From assembly GCA_003539375.1 (NCBI GenBank), contig DPPH01000131.1, positions 1 through 6,849 of the forward strand: DNA of 6,849 nucleotides, written 5' to 3'. Below, piece after piece: positions 1-5,256 of the stretch. The translations under genes and the position numbers were made by a program. The notes under the pieces are model-generated. The model was not told the DNA's origin, made no database searches, and saw nothing but the letters and a program-made list of their open reading frames with translations. Position 1 is the first letter of the stretch; every line of letters starts with the position of its first letter. This stretch comes from Clostridiales bacterium. Its GTDB lineage: Bacteria > Bacillota > Clostridia > Tissierellales > Dethiosulfatibacteraceae.

Positions 1-1404
1 TTCTATTCCAAATCCGGCAAGTTCTCTTTGATCTTTTATTAGGCTTTCATCTATCTCTTCCCCATATTTTTCCTTAATTGATTCTCCAATAGGGTGATTT
101 GAATAAGCTTCACCGTAGGCTGCATATTTTAAGACTTCATCTTCACTAAATCCATTAAAACCACCTATCTTGTTTACTGTAAATTTACCTTTTGTTAGAG
201 TTCCTGTTTTATCGAAAATTATCTTATTTACATTAGTCAATGCTTCGAGATAGTTTCCACCTTTTATCAATATACCGTTGTGGGAAGCTGCTCCCAATCC
301 TCCAAAATATGCTAAAGGTATGGAAAGGACTAAAGCACATGGACAGGATACTACTAAGAATATTAACCCTCTGTAAAGCCAATCCCTAAATTCTGCTCCT
401 TGTATTACTAAAGGTGGGACAACAGCAATTGCTGCTGCTAAAAAAACTACTGCGGGAGTATAGTATTTCGCAAATTTTGTGATGAAATTTTCCGTTTTAG
501 ATTTTTTGCTGCTGGCATTTTGTACAAGGTCTAATATTTTAGAAACCGTTGAATCTTTGAATTCTTTTTCAACTTCTACTGTAATTAATCCCTGTTTATT
601 AATACCACCGCTTAAAACCTTATCTCCTTCACCTATATCAACAGGAAGAGACTCCCCTGTTAGAGCTGAATTATCAACTGCTGTATTGCCATTGATAACC
701 CTTCCATCTAGAGGTATTTTTTCTCCTGGTTTTACCAGGATCATATCTCCTATAGAAATTTCAGATGGAGATACTTTTTTACTTTCCCCATTTACTACCA
801 AGTTTGCATAGTCCGGTTTTATATTAAGAAGAGCTTTAATAGATTTTCTAGAATTGTCTGCTGCCCTATCTTGAAGTAACTCTCCGACTCTATAAAAAAG
901 CATAACCCCTACAGCCTCTGGATACTCTCCTAAAAATATAGCCCCTATAGAAGCTATGGACATAAGAAAATTCTCATCGAAAAAATCTCCCTTTAAAATA
1001 TTTTTTACAGCCTTTAATATGATTTCATATCCTAATATTAGATATCCAATCATATATAGGGCTATATCTATATAAATATTACCACTGTAAATAAGACCTG
1101 CTGTAAAAAGCAGTCCTCCTGCTACTATTGTTCCTATTTCTACCTGTTCCTTTGAAAACCTATTTCCAACTTCATTTAAGTATTTTTTTGAATCTTCTTC
1201 AGGTTCTAATTTCGTTACATCTATATCTACATTGCAGTGGCCGCAGGAACACCCGCTGCTTTCTTCTACTATCTTAATTTCTGTATGTTCATGGGTTTCT
1301 CCACAGCTACCGCAGGAGCAATCTGTGCAATCATGCTTGGGCTCAACTTCCTCATAGTAGGTTCCCCTATCTTCGTCGTACTTTAAATTTAGTTTTTCAC
1401 TCAT
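1..1404 (-). CDS. cadA: Heavy-metal (Zn/Cd/Pb-type) translocating P1B ATPase, C-terminus cut by window edge
   Basis: This integral membrane ATPase exports soft divalent metals, most likely Zn, Cd or Pb. The frame is open for 468 residues from the ATG to base 1. In order it shows an acidic Cys/His-rich leader (C26, C29, C31, C34, H38, H40, C52, C54, H56, C57), hydrophobic segments near 90-105 and 113-130, a further pair near 145-172, the actuator motif TGES (249-252), the transmembrane metal-site motif CPC (354-356) followed by ALVLSIP, the phosphorylation motif DKTGT (D398), and the HP dipeptide (437-438) of heavy-metal ATPases. CPC followed by ALVxS(I/T)P is the CadA/ZntA form; copper pumps usually read CPCALGLATP. 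The last nucleotide-binding motifs and final helices are outside the window, so ion selectivity rests on CPC and the adjacent CadC-like repressor. The usual ferredoxin-like HMA domain is absent. The start is supported by GGAGG at 1410-1414, and the ATG overlaps the arsR stop by one base, so translation is probably coupled. Confidence 0.95.
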   Translation of the reverse strand, partial: MSEKLNLKYDEDRGTYYEEVEPKHDCTDCSCGSCGETHEHTEIKIVEESSGCSCGHCNVDIDVTKLEPEEDSKKYLNEVGNRFSKEQVEIGTIVAGGLLFTAGLIYSGNIYIDIALYMIGYLILGYEIILKAVKNILKGDFFDENFLMSIASIGAIFLGEYPEAVGVMLFYRVGELLQDRAADNSRKSIKALLNIKPDYANLVVNGESKKVSPSEISIGDMILVKPGEKIPLDGRVINGNTAVDNSALTGESLPVDIGEGDKVLSGGINKQGLITVEVEKEFKDSTVSKILDLVQNASSKKSKTENFITKFAKYYTPAVVFLAAAIAVVPPLVIQGAEFRDWLYRGLIFLVVSCPCALVLSIPLAYFGGLGAASHNGILIKGGNYLEALTNVNKIIFDKTGTLTKGKFTVNKIGGFNGFSEDEVLKYAAYGEAYSNHPIGESIKEKYGEEIDESLIKDQRELAGFGIE

Positions 1405-1784
1405 TATTTCCTCCAATCTGTCATTCCGTGGTTTATGTGGTCAAATCCCTGCTCAAAAACAGTCTTTACGTGGTCATCATCCAGTGAATAATACACTATT
1501 TTTCCATCCCTTCTACTTTTTACCAATCTGGCATTTTTTAAAGATCTAAGCTGGTGGGATACGGCAGATTGACTTATGCATAGTACAGCTGCTATATCGC
1601 AAACACACATTTCATGCTTAAATAGGGTATAGAGTATCTTTACTCTAGTGGAATCTCCAAAAACCTTGAAAAACTCTGCTAAATCGTAAAGTTTTTCATC
1701 TTCAGGCATTCTTTTCCTAACCTCATCTACCCTATCATCATGGATACAGTAGGTGTCGCAAGTATCTATATCATTTTTCTTCAT
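1404..1784 (-). CDS. cadC: ArsR/SmtB family metal-sensing repressor, CadC-like
   Basis: This 126-residue winged-helix repressor should dissociate from DNA on binding Cd, Pb or Zn and so derepress the downstream ATPase. The CadC-type alpha3N metal site is complete: C9 and C13 in the N-terminal arm, then C60 and C62 in the MCVCDIA helix. The C13 to C60 spacing is the same as between C11 and C58 of staphylococcal CadC. A second, SmtB-like alpha5 site is also visible: D103, H105, H116 and H119, with SmtB spacing but His in place of the final Glu. The recognition helix is around SQSAVSHQLRSL (71-82), followed by the wing RRDGKIVYYSL. The start has an AAAGGATG ribosome binding site. It is the first gene of a two-gene operon with the ATPase, overlapping it by one base. 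Family identity is very secure; the exact inducer metal is inferred. Confidence 0.95.
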   Translation of the reverse strand: MKKNDIDTCDTYCIHDDRVDEVRKRMPEDEKLYDLAEFFKVFGDSTRVKILYTLFKHEMCVCDIAAVLCISQSAVSHQLRSLKNARLVKSRRDGKIVYYSLDDDHVKTVFEQGFDHINHGMTDWRK

Positions 1785-1803
1785 ATTAACATCCTTTCAT
1801 CTG

Positions 1804-1829
1804 AACATATGAGCAGTTATTCAATCGTT
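1804..1829 (-). promoter_or_regulatory. Operator for the ArsR/CadC-type repressor
   Basis: This is an imperfect 12-2-12 dyad centred on GT at 1816-1817, with inner arms TATGAGCA and TATTCAAT. The core closely resembles the SmtB operator, which as recalled contains ATGAACAGTTATTCAG; here it reads ATGAGCAGTTATTCAA. It covers about +1 to +26 of the predicted transcript, where a bound repressor would block initiation. The metal-sensing repressor encoded immediately downstream is the obvious ligand. Confidence 0.7.
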
Positions 1830-1833
1830 AATT

Positions 1834-1869
1834 AAATAATAACCTCTTACCCTATAAAAGTCAAGAGGT
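1834..1869 (-). terminator. Possible weak terminator after mazF, overlapping the next promoter
   Basis: On the minus strand, 12 bases past the mazF stop, a 7-base perfect stem (ACCTCTT at 1863-1869 with AAGAGGT at 1842-1848) encloses a 14-base loop and is followed by TATTATTT. The stem is short and the tail is not a clean U-run, so termination would be partial at best. The dyad also frames the -35 element of the next operon, so it could instead be a protein-binding site or chance. Confidence 0.3.
1836..1864 (-). promoter_or_regulatory. Promoter of the metal-resistance operon
   Basis: Read on the minus strand there is a -35 element TTGACT (1859-1864), a 17-base spacer and a -10 element TATTAT (1836-1841). 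This predicts a transcription start near 1829, about 45 bases before the repressor ATG, directly in front of the operator dyad. Confidence 0.8.
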
Positions 1870-1880
1870 CTTTTAATGTT

Positions 1881-2213
1881 TTATTCTAGAAAACCTGTTA
1901 CTATATCAGTCACTTCATCAATAGTCTCTCTTGATACTCTTTCAAAGAAAACTGCATTTCTTGCTTTTACATCTAAAGCTTTCACCTGTTCACACATTAT
2001 AAATCCTTTTGTATTCAGATTGCTATCAAGTTTAACATGAAGAGGAAATTTTCTATCGGTACGAGTTATAGGACATACTAAGGCAATATTTAAAAAATTA
2101 TTATATGTATTATTACTAATTATTAAGGCTGGTCTTTTTCCCTTTTGTTCATGTCCAGCTTGAGGGTCAAATTCTAGAAGTATTATATCCCCTTGTTTTG
2201 GCTCATAAGACAT
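1881..2213 (-). CDS. mazF: MazF/PemK-type endoribonuclease toxin
   Basis: This 110-residue cytoplasmic mRNA interferase belongs to a type II toxin-antitoxin pair. Members of this family cut RNA at short sequence motifs and halt growth when the antitoxin is degraded. Visible features are the N-terminal GDIILLEFDPQAG strand-loop, the conserved GHEQKGKRPALII segment with R27, the CPIT motif with T50, and the EQVKALD segment (75-81). R27 and T50 correspond to the catalytic Arg and Thr of Bacillus MazF. Length is normal and nothing is truncated. The ATG overlaps the antitoxin stop by one base (TAATG), the usual arrangement that couples toxin synthesis to antitoxin translation. The RNA target motif cannot be read from sequence. 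Confidence 0.95.
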   Translation of the reverse strand: MSYEPKQGDIILLEFDPQAGHEQKGKRPALIISNNTYNNFLNIALVCPITRTDRKFPLHVKLDSNLNTKGFIMCEQVKALDVKARNAVFFERVSRETIDEVTDIVTGFLE

Positions 2214-2452
2214 TATAGTACCTCATTCCCTTTTGGTCTTCCTGTATCCCATTCTCCATAATTATATTCTCCATCATATTCGGCAAGTCTCTCTTCAAGG
2301 GTTCTGTGCTTGTATAAAGGTTCTATGATTAATTTATTATCTTCTATTCTTATTTCAATCTTATCATTTTCTTTAAGTCCAAGAGTATCAAGTAGGTCCT
2401 TAGGAATTCTTACTGCATTACTGTTTCCCCATTTTTTAATTTGTGTGTACAT
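2213..2452 (-). CDS. mazE: MazE-type antitoxin, AbrB-like DNA-binding domain
   Basis: This 79-residue antitoxin should neutralise the downstream MazF and repress the operon. Residues 1-46 form a swapped-hairpin AbrB/MazE fold (IKKWGNSNAVRIPKDLL, then LGLKENDKIEI). The C-terminal tail, about 50-79, carries the LEERLAEYD...EWDTGRPKGNEV signature of MazE tails, which occupies the MazF active-site groove. The start chosen is the ATG at 2450-2452, because a consensus GAGGTGAT ribosome binding site sits five bases upstream. An in-frame GTG at 2459-2461 lies inside that ribosome binding site and would add only three residues. It is the first gene of the operon. Confidence 0.93.
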   Translation of the reverse strand: MYTQIKKWGNSNAVRIPKDLLDTLGLKENDKIEIRIEDNKLIIEPLYKHRTLEERLAEYDGEYNYGEWDTGRPKGNEVL

Positions 2453-2456
2453 ATCA

Positions 2457-2464
2457 ATCACCTC
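2457..2464 (-). promoter_or_regulatory. Ribosome binding site fixing the mazE start
   Basis: GAGGTGAT on the minus strand is near-perfectly complementary to the 16S tail and is spaced correctly for the ATG at 2450-2452. It overlaps the alternative GTG, ruling that codon out as the main start. From the -10 position, the transcript should begin at about the first base of this site, giving a very short leader. Confidence 0.75.
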
Positions 2465-2470
2465 AACGTT

Positions 2471-2491
2471 AGTATATACATTGTATATACT
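2471..2491 (-). promoter_or_regulatory. Perfect palindrome in the mazEF promoter, probable autoregulatory operator
   Basis: AGTATATAC and GTATATACT form a perfect 9-base inverted repeat around a 3-base centre (2480-2482). It covers the -10 element and most of the spacer. MazE antitoxins are swapped-hairpin dimers that bind palindromes in their own promoter, so this is the expected MazE or MazE-MazF site. Assignment is by position and symmetry. Confidence 0.75.
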
Positions 2492-2499
2492 TTTGTCAA
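2471..2499 (-). promoter_or_regulatory. Promoter of the mazEF operon
   Basis: On the minus strand there is a consensus -35 TTGACA (2494-2499), a 17-base spacer and a -10 TATACT (2471-2476). It is a strong vegetative-type promoter and sits back-to-back with the promoter of the plus-strand phospholipase-family gene. Confidence 0.87.
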
Positions 2500-2527
2500 T
2501 ATTTTATGTTTCATTTCATTAAAAATA

Positions 2528-2536
2528 TGGTAGAAT
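2528..2536 (+). promoter_or_regulatory. Extended -10 promoter for the phospholipase-family gene
   Basis: TGGTAGAAT matches the extended -10 form TGnTATAAT with one mismatch in the hexamer. A poor -35 candidate, TTTCAT, lies at 2509-2514. The predicted start near 2543 leaves a leader of about 20 bases before the ATG. Confidence 0.55.
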
Positions 2537-2562
2537 ATAACATAAGAACCAAGGAGGTATTT

Positions 2563-3567
2563 ATGTCAGATTTACTAAATCATTACTACTGCGGAGAATT
2601 AGTACTCGAAAAAATAAATTTTGGTCCGAGGACGATTGTAGAGTCAAATCGAGACCTATTTGATTTGGGATGTCAAGGCCCGGATTTCTTTTTATACAAT
2701 GGAGTATCTCCCTGGAAAAAAGATCGTGGTATACAAAGATTCGGTAGTCTAATACATAGAGCTCCTACTAGCGATTTGTTCTATATTATGTCTAAATTCA
2801 CAAAAGAACATAATAATGAAGCACTTAAAAAGAAATACGCTTCCTATCTTTTTGGATACGTCTGCCACCATACCCTTGACTCTATCACTCATCCTTTTAT
2901 ATTTTACTTCTCCGGGGTAAAAGATAAAAATGATCCAAATACAGATATATACTCCCACTATCATAAAAAGTTTGAAATGTACTTGGATGTTTTCATGGCA
3001 AAAAAACTAGAAAAAAAGGGACCTTTAGATTTTCCAATGGGTGAGATCTTTACCTTAAATGATGTTGATAGAGATATAGTATATACATTAAACAAGAAAA
3101 TGCTAGAAGAGATATTTAATGAATATTTAGAAAAATCTGATGTAGATGATAGTTTAAAAGAAGCCTCTTCACTGCTTAAACTATTTCCTGATAAGCGAGG
3201 TATAAAATTTAAAATTTTTACAATTCTGGAGAAATTACTTAAAAAGCCATATATTATTACAAAAGCAATAGTTACTAAAAATATACAAGATACAGAAGAT
3301 TACATGAATCTCAACCACGACATTTGGGTTCACCCCTGCAATAAAAATGAAACCTACAGAGATTCATATCCAGACTTATTTTATAAAGCTGTAGGTGAAG
3401 CTATTCCAAAAATCAATAAAATCTACGAGCTTTTATACAATAAAGAACTTACTAAAGAAGAAATTCATAAGCTTTTTTATAATATTTCTTTTGAAACAGG
3501 AAAACATGTGTCGCCAGAGACAGGTGAATCTCATCCAATGCTTTACTGCGATGTGAAAAAGATATAA
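2563..3567 (+). CDS. Zinc-dependent phospholipase C family protein, no signal peptide
   Basis: This 334-residue protein resembles the Zn-dependent phospholipase C / S1-P1 nuclease superfamily as found in clostridia. Family features seen are an N-terminal H7, GPDFFLYNG (39-47) with D41, FGSLIHR with H65, GYVCHHTLDSITHP (98-111) offering H102, H103, D106 and H110, and HYHKKFEMYLD (132-142) offering H132, H134, E138 and D142. These His/Asp/Glu residues are the likely metal ligands. The mature alpha-toxin N-terminal Trp ligand and its export signal are missing, and there is no C2-like lipid-binding domain, so a cytoplasmic enzyme with another substrate is plausible. The start is set by AAGGAGGT at 2551-2558 before the ATG at 2563; an earlier in-frame ATG at 2506 lies upstream of the promoter and lacks a ribosome binding site. 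It is a single gene, divergent from mazEF. The family is fairly secure; activity and substrate are unknown. Confidence 0.8.
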   Translation: MSDLLNHYYCGELVLEKINFGPRTIVESNRDLFDLGCQGPDFFLYNGVSPWKKDRGIQRFGSLIHRAPTSDLFYIMSKFTKEHNNEALKKKYASYLFGYVCHHTLDSITHPFIFYFSGVKDKNDPNTDIYSHYHKKFEMYLDVFMAKKLEKKGPLDFPMGEIFTLNDVDRDIVYTLNKKMLEEIFNEYLEKSDVDDSLKEASSLLKLFPDKRGIKFKIFTILEKLLKKPYIITKAIVTKNIQDTEDYMNLNHDIWVHPCNKNETYRDSYPDLFYKAVGEAIPKINKIYELLYNKELTKEEIHKLFYNISFETGKHVSPETGESHPMLYCDVKKI

Positions 3568-3570
3568 ATA

Positions 3571-3590
3571 TATAAAAAGAGAGACTCTCT
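3571..3590 (-). terminator. Short palindrome with T-tract, possible terminator of the Phd-like gene
   Basis: On the minus strand AGAGAG-T-CTCTCT (3578-3590) is a perfect small palindrome followed by TTTTATATA. A real hairpin would have about five base pairs and a three-base loop, so it is weak. It lies about 50 bases beyond the stop of the minus-strand gene and just past the end of the convergent plus-strand gene. Confidence 0.35.
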
Positions 3591-3641
3591 CCTTAATGGG
3601 TGTGTTATGTATAAGAGATTGCCCCTCTGTTTTATAACTAG

Positions 3642-3893
3642 TTAATTATGCTTATTTGTTAAACCTAGAAAATAAGTATATCCATGTTTTTCCATAATTC
3701 CTTTGTAATCTTCTTTTGTACTATATATATTATCCTTTTCTACTGTATATTTATCGTACCTGGTTAATACATAGCAAGGCTTTTTATCTTTTAGTATTAT
3801 AACTGATCCATCTTTTTCAACCAATTTTTTAATTTTACTTTCATCTTCACCATAATTTATGGTAGATATTATATCTTTGCTATAAGTTTTCAT
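3642..3893 (-). CDS. Phd/YefM-like antitoxin, solitary
   Basis: This 83-residue protein resembles the prevent-host-death/YefM antitoxin family. The N-terminal half carries the family pattern: an Ile-Ser-rich start (DIISTINYG), a helix with spaced Lys (ESKIKKLVE), then EKDGSVIILKDKKPCYVLTRYDKY (26-49). The last segment matches the G-x-[VI]-I-[LF]-K-[DN]-x-x-P-x-[YF]-V-[LI] strand-turn-strand of Phd. In the family this half dimerises and binds DNA, while the C-terminal tail (50-83 here) binds the toxin. No Doc, RelE or YoeB-like reading frame lies on either side, so the toxin is lost, elsewhere, or never existed. The start is supported by AAGGAGGC seven bases before the ATG and by its own promoter. 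Family assignment is by pattern only. Confidence 0.65.
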   Translation of the reverse strand: MKTYSKDIISTINYGEDESKIKKLVEKDGSVIILKDKKPCYVLTRYDKYTVEKDNIYSTKEDYKGIMEKHGYTYFLGLTNKHN

Positions 3894-3917
3894 TATTCTG
3901 CCTCCTTGTTTGCTTAT

Positions 3918-3946
3918 AGTATAACTCTCATTTCATATAAAAGCAA
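3918..3946 (-). promoter_or_regulatory. Promoter of the Phd-like gene
   Basis: On the minus strand there is a -35 TTGCTT (3941-3946), a 17-base spacer and a -10 TATACT (3918-3923), with the transcript starting near 3911. A small perfect dyad, TTATA-G-TATAA on the plus strand (3914-3924), overlaps the -10 and could be an autoregulatory site. Confidence 0.65.
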
Positions 3947-4108
3947 CCCTTTTTTCGGGGATATGCCAATAAAAAATTAAATCCAATCTTTTTTAATTTT
4001 AAACCCCCTTCTTTCAATATATAAGCTCTTTATTAATTTTTTTATATATATACATAAACACCTTTATAAATTTAGATATTTCAATAAATGCTGGTAATAT
4101 AAATTTTG
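3947..4108. other. A/T-rich divergent intergenic stretch, nothing coding seen
   Basis: This lies within the 329-base gap between the Phd-like gene and gpx; the gap's regulatory sites are listed separately. No reading frame with a ribosome binding site is visible. The only structure is a 9-base A/T inverted repeat (AAAATTAAA at 3973-3981, TTTAATTTT at 3992-4000), which in sequence this A/T-rich may be chance. No RNA gene is recognised. Confidence 0.5.
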
Positions 4109-4110
4109 AT

Positions 4111-4125
4111 TGATAATTTTTATCA
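4111..4125 (+). promoter_or_regulatory. Fur/PerR-type box upstream of gpx
   Basis: TGATAAT-T-TTTATCA matches the 7-1-7 Fur box of Bacillus (TGATAATnATTATCA) at 13 of 14 specified positions, and the PerR box (TTATAATnATTATAA) at 11 of 14. It ends six bases before the -35 hexamer. A Fur-family metal or peroxide sensor could bind here, adding an iron or peroxide input to the gpx operon. Which family member binds, if any, is inference. Confidence 0.55.
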
Positions 4126-4131
4126 ATTATC

Positions 4132-4160
4132 TTGACAAAGGCTAATTATTTTGGTATTCT
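4132..4160 (+). promoter_or_regulatory. Promoter of the gpx-ohrR operon
   Basis: A consensus -35 TTGACA (4132-4137), a 17-base spacer and a -10 TATTCT (4155-4160) predict a start near 4167. This leaves a leader of about 56 bases that contains the OhrR-type palindrome. Confidence 0.85.
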
Positions 4161-4180
4161 TAAACCATATTAAATTTTAC

Positions 4181-4193
4181 TCAATTAAATTGA
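4181..4193 (+). promoter_or_regulatory. Probable OhrR operator in the gpx leader
   Basis: TCAATT-A-AATTGA is a perfect 6-1-6 palindrome. Its inner eleven bases, CAATTAAATTG, are the same as the repeated core of the Bacillus subtilis ohrA operator as recalled (ACAATTAAATTGT). It is centred about 20 bases after the predicted start. Since the second gene of this operon encodes OhrR, an autoregulatory site is the simplest reading. Confidence 0.7.
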
Positions 4194-4222
4194 ACTAAAT
4201 ACAAGATTCAGGAGGAAAGATA

Positions 4223-4753
4223 ATGAACGTATATGATTACACAATAGAAAAAATCGATGGAACAAAGGTAAGTTTAGATAAGTACAAAGGAAAAGTTTTA
4301 TTAATAGTAAATACAGCAACTAAATGTGGGTTTACACCACAGTACGAAGGCCTTGAAAAAATTTATGAACAATATAGTGATAAGGGTTTAGAGATTATAG
4401 ATTTACCTTGTAATCAGTTTTTAAACCAAGCACCAGAAGATAACGAAGGATTAGCAAATTTCTGTAAAGTTAATTTCGGTACTAAGTTTGAAACTTTTGC
4501 TAAAATCCAAGTAAACGGAGAAAATGCTCATCCATTATATAAGTATTTAAAAGAAGAGAAATCACAAGATGTTGATAATGGTGGAATGGATGGATTATTA
4601 GAAAAATTGGAAGGTAAGTTTTCAGCAAAATACCCTGAAATACAGTGGAATTTTACTAAGTTTCTTATTGATAGACAAGGTAATGTCGTTGAAAGATATG
4701 CCCCAACAGTAGCACCTGAAGAATTCACCGATAAAATCGAAGAATTACTTTAA
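4223..4753 (+). CDS. gpx: Glutathione peroxidase family thiol peroxidase, Cys form
   Basis: This 176-residue cytoplasmic peroxidase reduces hydrogen peroxide or organic hydroperoxides through a peroxidatic cysteine. Key segments are NTATKCGFTPQY with C35, LPCNQF (61-66), Q69 in NQAPEDNE, and WNFTKFLID with W142 and N143. Together C35, Q69, W142 and N143 give the catalytic tetrad. The codon at position 35 is TGT, so this is a cysteine rather than a selenocysteine enzyme. C81, in the helix after the Gln motif, is a candidate resolving cysteine, which would make it thioredoxin-dependent as for most bacterial members; C63 is also present. A glutathione supply cannot be judged here. The start has AGGAGGAAAG upstream. 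It is the first gene of an operon with ohrR, 16 bases apart. One small deviation is QAP where the family usually has QEP. Confidence 0.96.
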   Translation: MNVYDYTIEKIDGTKVSLDKYKGKVLLIVNTATKCGFTPQYEGLEKIYEQYSDKGLEIIDLPCNQFLNQAPEDNEGLANFCKVNFGTKFETFAKIQVNGENAHPLYKYLKEEKSQDVDNGGMDGLLEKLEGKFSAKYPEIQWNFTKFLIDRQGNVVERYAPTVAPEEFTDKIEELL

Positions 4754-4769
4754 TAAGAAGGTGGGCTAA

Positions 4770-5213
4770 ATGGATTATGACAGCTTAAAGCTGGAAAACC
4801 AACTATGCTTCCCCCTATACGCAGCATCAAGGCAAATAACAAAACTGTATAGGCCTATACTTAAGCCTTTAGGACTCACCTATACAAAGTACATAACCAT
4901 GATGGCTCTTTGGGAAAAGGACCATGTATCAGTAACAGATTTGGGTGAAAGATTATTTTTGGATTCAGGAACACTAACCCCCTTGTTAAAAAAACTTGAA
5001 AACCAAAAATTAATCAAAAGAAAAAGAGATCCAGATGATGAGAGAAATCTTATAGTTACTCTAACAAAAAAAGGTAAAAAACTTAAAGATGAAGCTTTGA
5101 AAGTACCTCAGGAAATATCTTCCTGCATTGATATACCTCCAAAAGATGCACAGAAGCTCCACAGACTCCTCCATTTAATATTAAAACAAGATAATAAAGA
5201 ACAGTGCGATTAA
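4770..5213 (+). CDS. ohrR: OhrR-type MarR family organic-peroxide sensor repressor
   Basis: This 147-residue winged-helix repressor is predicted to leave DNA when its reactive cysteine is oxidised by organic hydroperoxides. The N-terminal LKLENQLCFPLYAASR closely follows Bacillus OhrR and places the sensing cysteine at C13. Y27 and Y38, which hydrogen-bond it in OhrR, are at the expected spacing. The recognition helix region is LFLDSGTLTPLLKKLE (62-77), followed by the wing KRKRDPDDERNLIVTLT. Two more cysteines occur, C119 and C146. C119 falls close to where Xanthomonas OhrR has its resolving cysteine, so this may be a two-cysteine sensor. The start is supported by AAGGTGGG. It sits 16 bases behind gpx and is followed by a strong terminator, so it is co-transcribed with gpx and likely controls it. 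No ohr gene is in the window. Confidence 0.93.
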   Translation: MDYDSLKLENQLCFPLYAASRQITKLYRPILKPLGLTYTKYITMMALWEKDHVSVTDLGERLFLDSGTLTPLLKKLENQKLIKRKRDPDDERNLIVTLTKKGKKLKDEALKVPQEISSCIDIPPKDAQKLHRLLHLILKQDNKEQCD

Positions 5214-5251
5214 AAAAATATCGGGACCACCTCCATGGCCCGATATTTTTT
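5213..5251 (+). terminator. Strong rho-independent terminator of gpx-ohrR
   Basis: A 13-base perfect stem (AAAAAATATCGGG at 5213-5225 with its complement at 5239-5251) is extended by CCA/TGG across a bulged A, has a 6-base loop, and ends in a run of six T. The first A is the last base of the ohrR stop codon. With the A-tract on the other side it could work in both directions. Confidence 0.9.
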
Positions 5252-5256
5252 GTTAT

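Noticed and set aside
479..811. Plus-strand open frame of 110 codons
   Set aside because: It is antisense to the metal ATPase, has no ribosome binding site and no recognisable protein pattern; a shadow of the coding strand.
2453..2461. GTG start for mazE adding three residues
   Set aside because: The GTG is part of the ribosome binding site for the ATG at 2450-2452.
2310..2522. Plus-strand open frame opposite mazE
   Set aside because: It is antisense to a clear MazE gene and runs through the mazEF promoter; shadow.
2506..2562. Upstream in-frame ATG for the phospholipase-family gene
   Set aside because: It precedes the -10 element and has no ribosome binding site, whereas the ATG at 2563 has AAGGAGGT and begins the family's conserved N-terminus.
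2749..2964. Minus-strand frame within the phospholipase-family gene
   Set aside because: No start signal, antisense to a well-supported gene.
3973..4000. 9-base A/T inverted repeat as a terminator or regulatory hairpin
   Set aside because: It is made only of A and T in A/T-rich intergenic DNA and is not next to a gene end; chance is likely.
4322..4330. Selenocysteine (TGA) at the gpx active site
   Set aside because: The codon is TGT and no selenocysteine signal is needed.
4528..4728. Minus-strand frame within gpx
   Set aside because: Antisense to the conserved peroxidase; no ribosome binding site.
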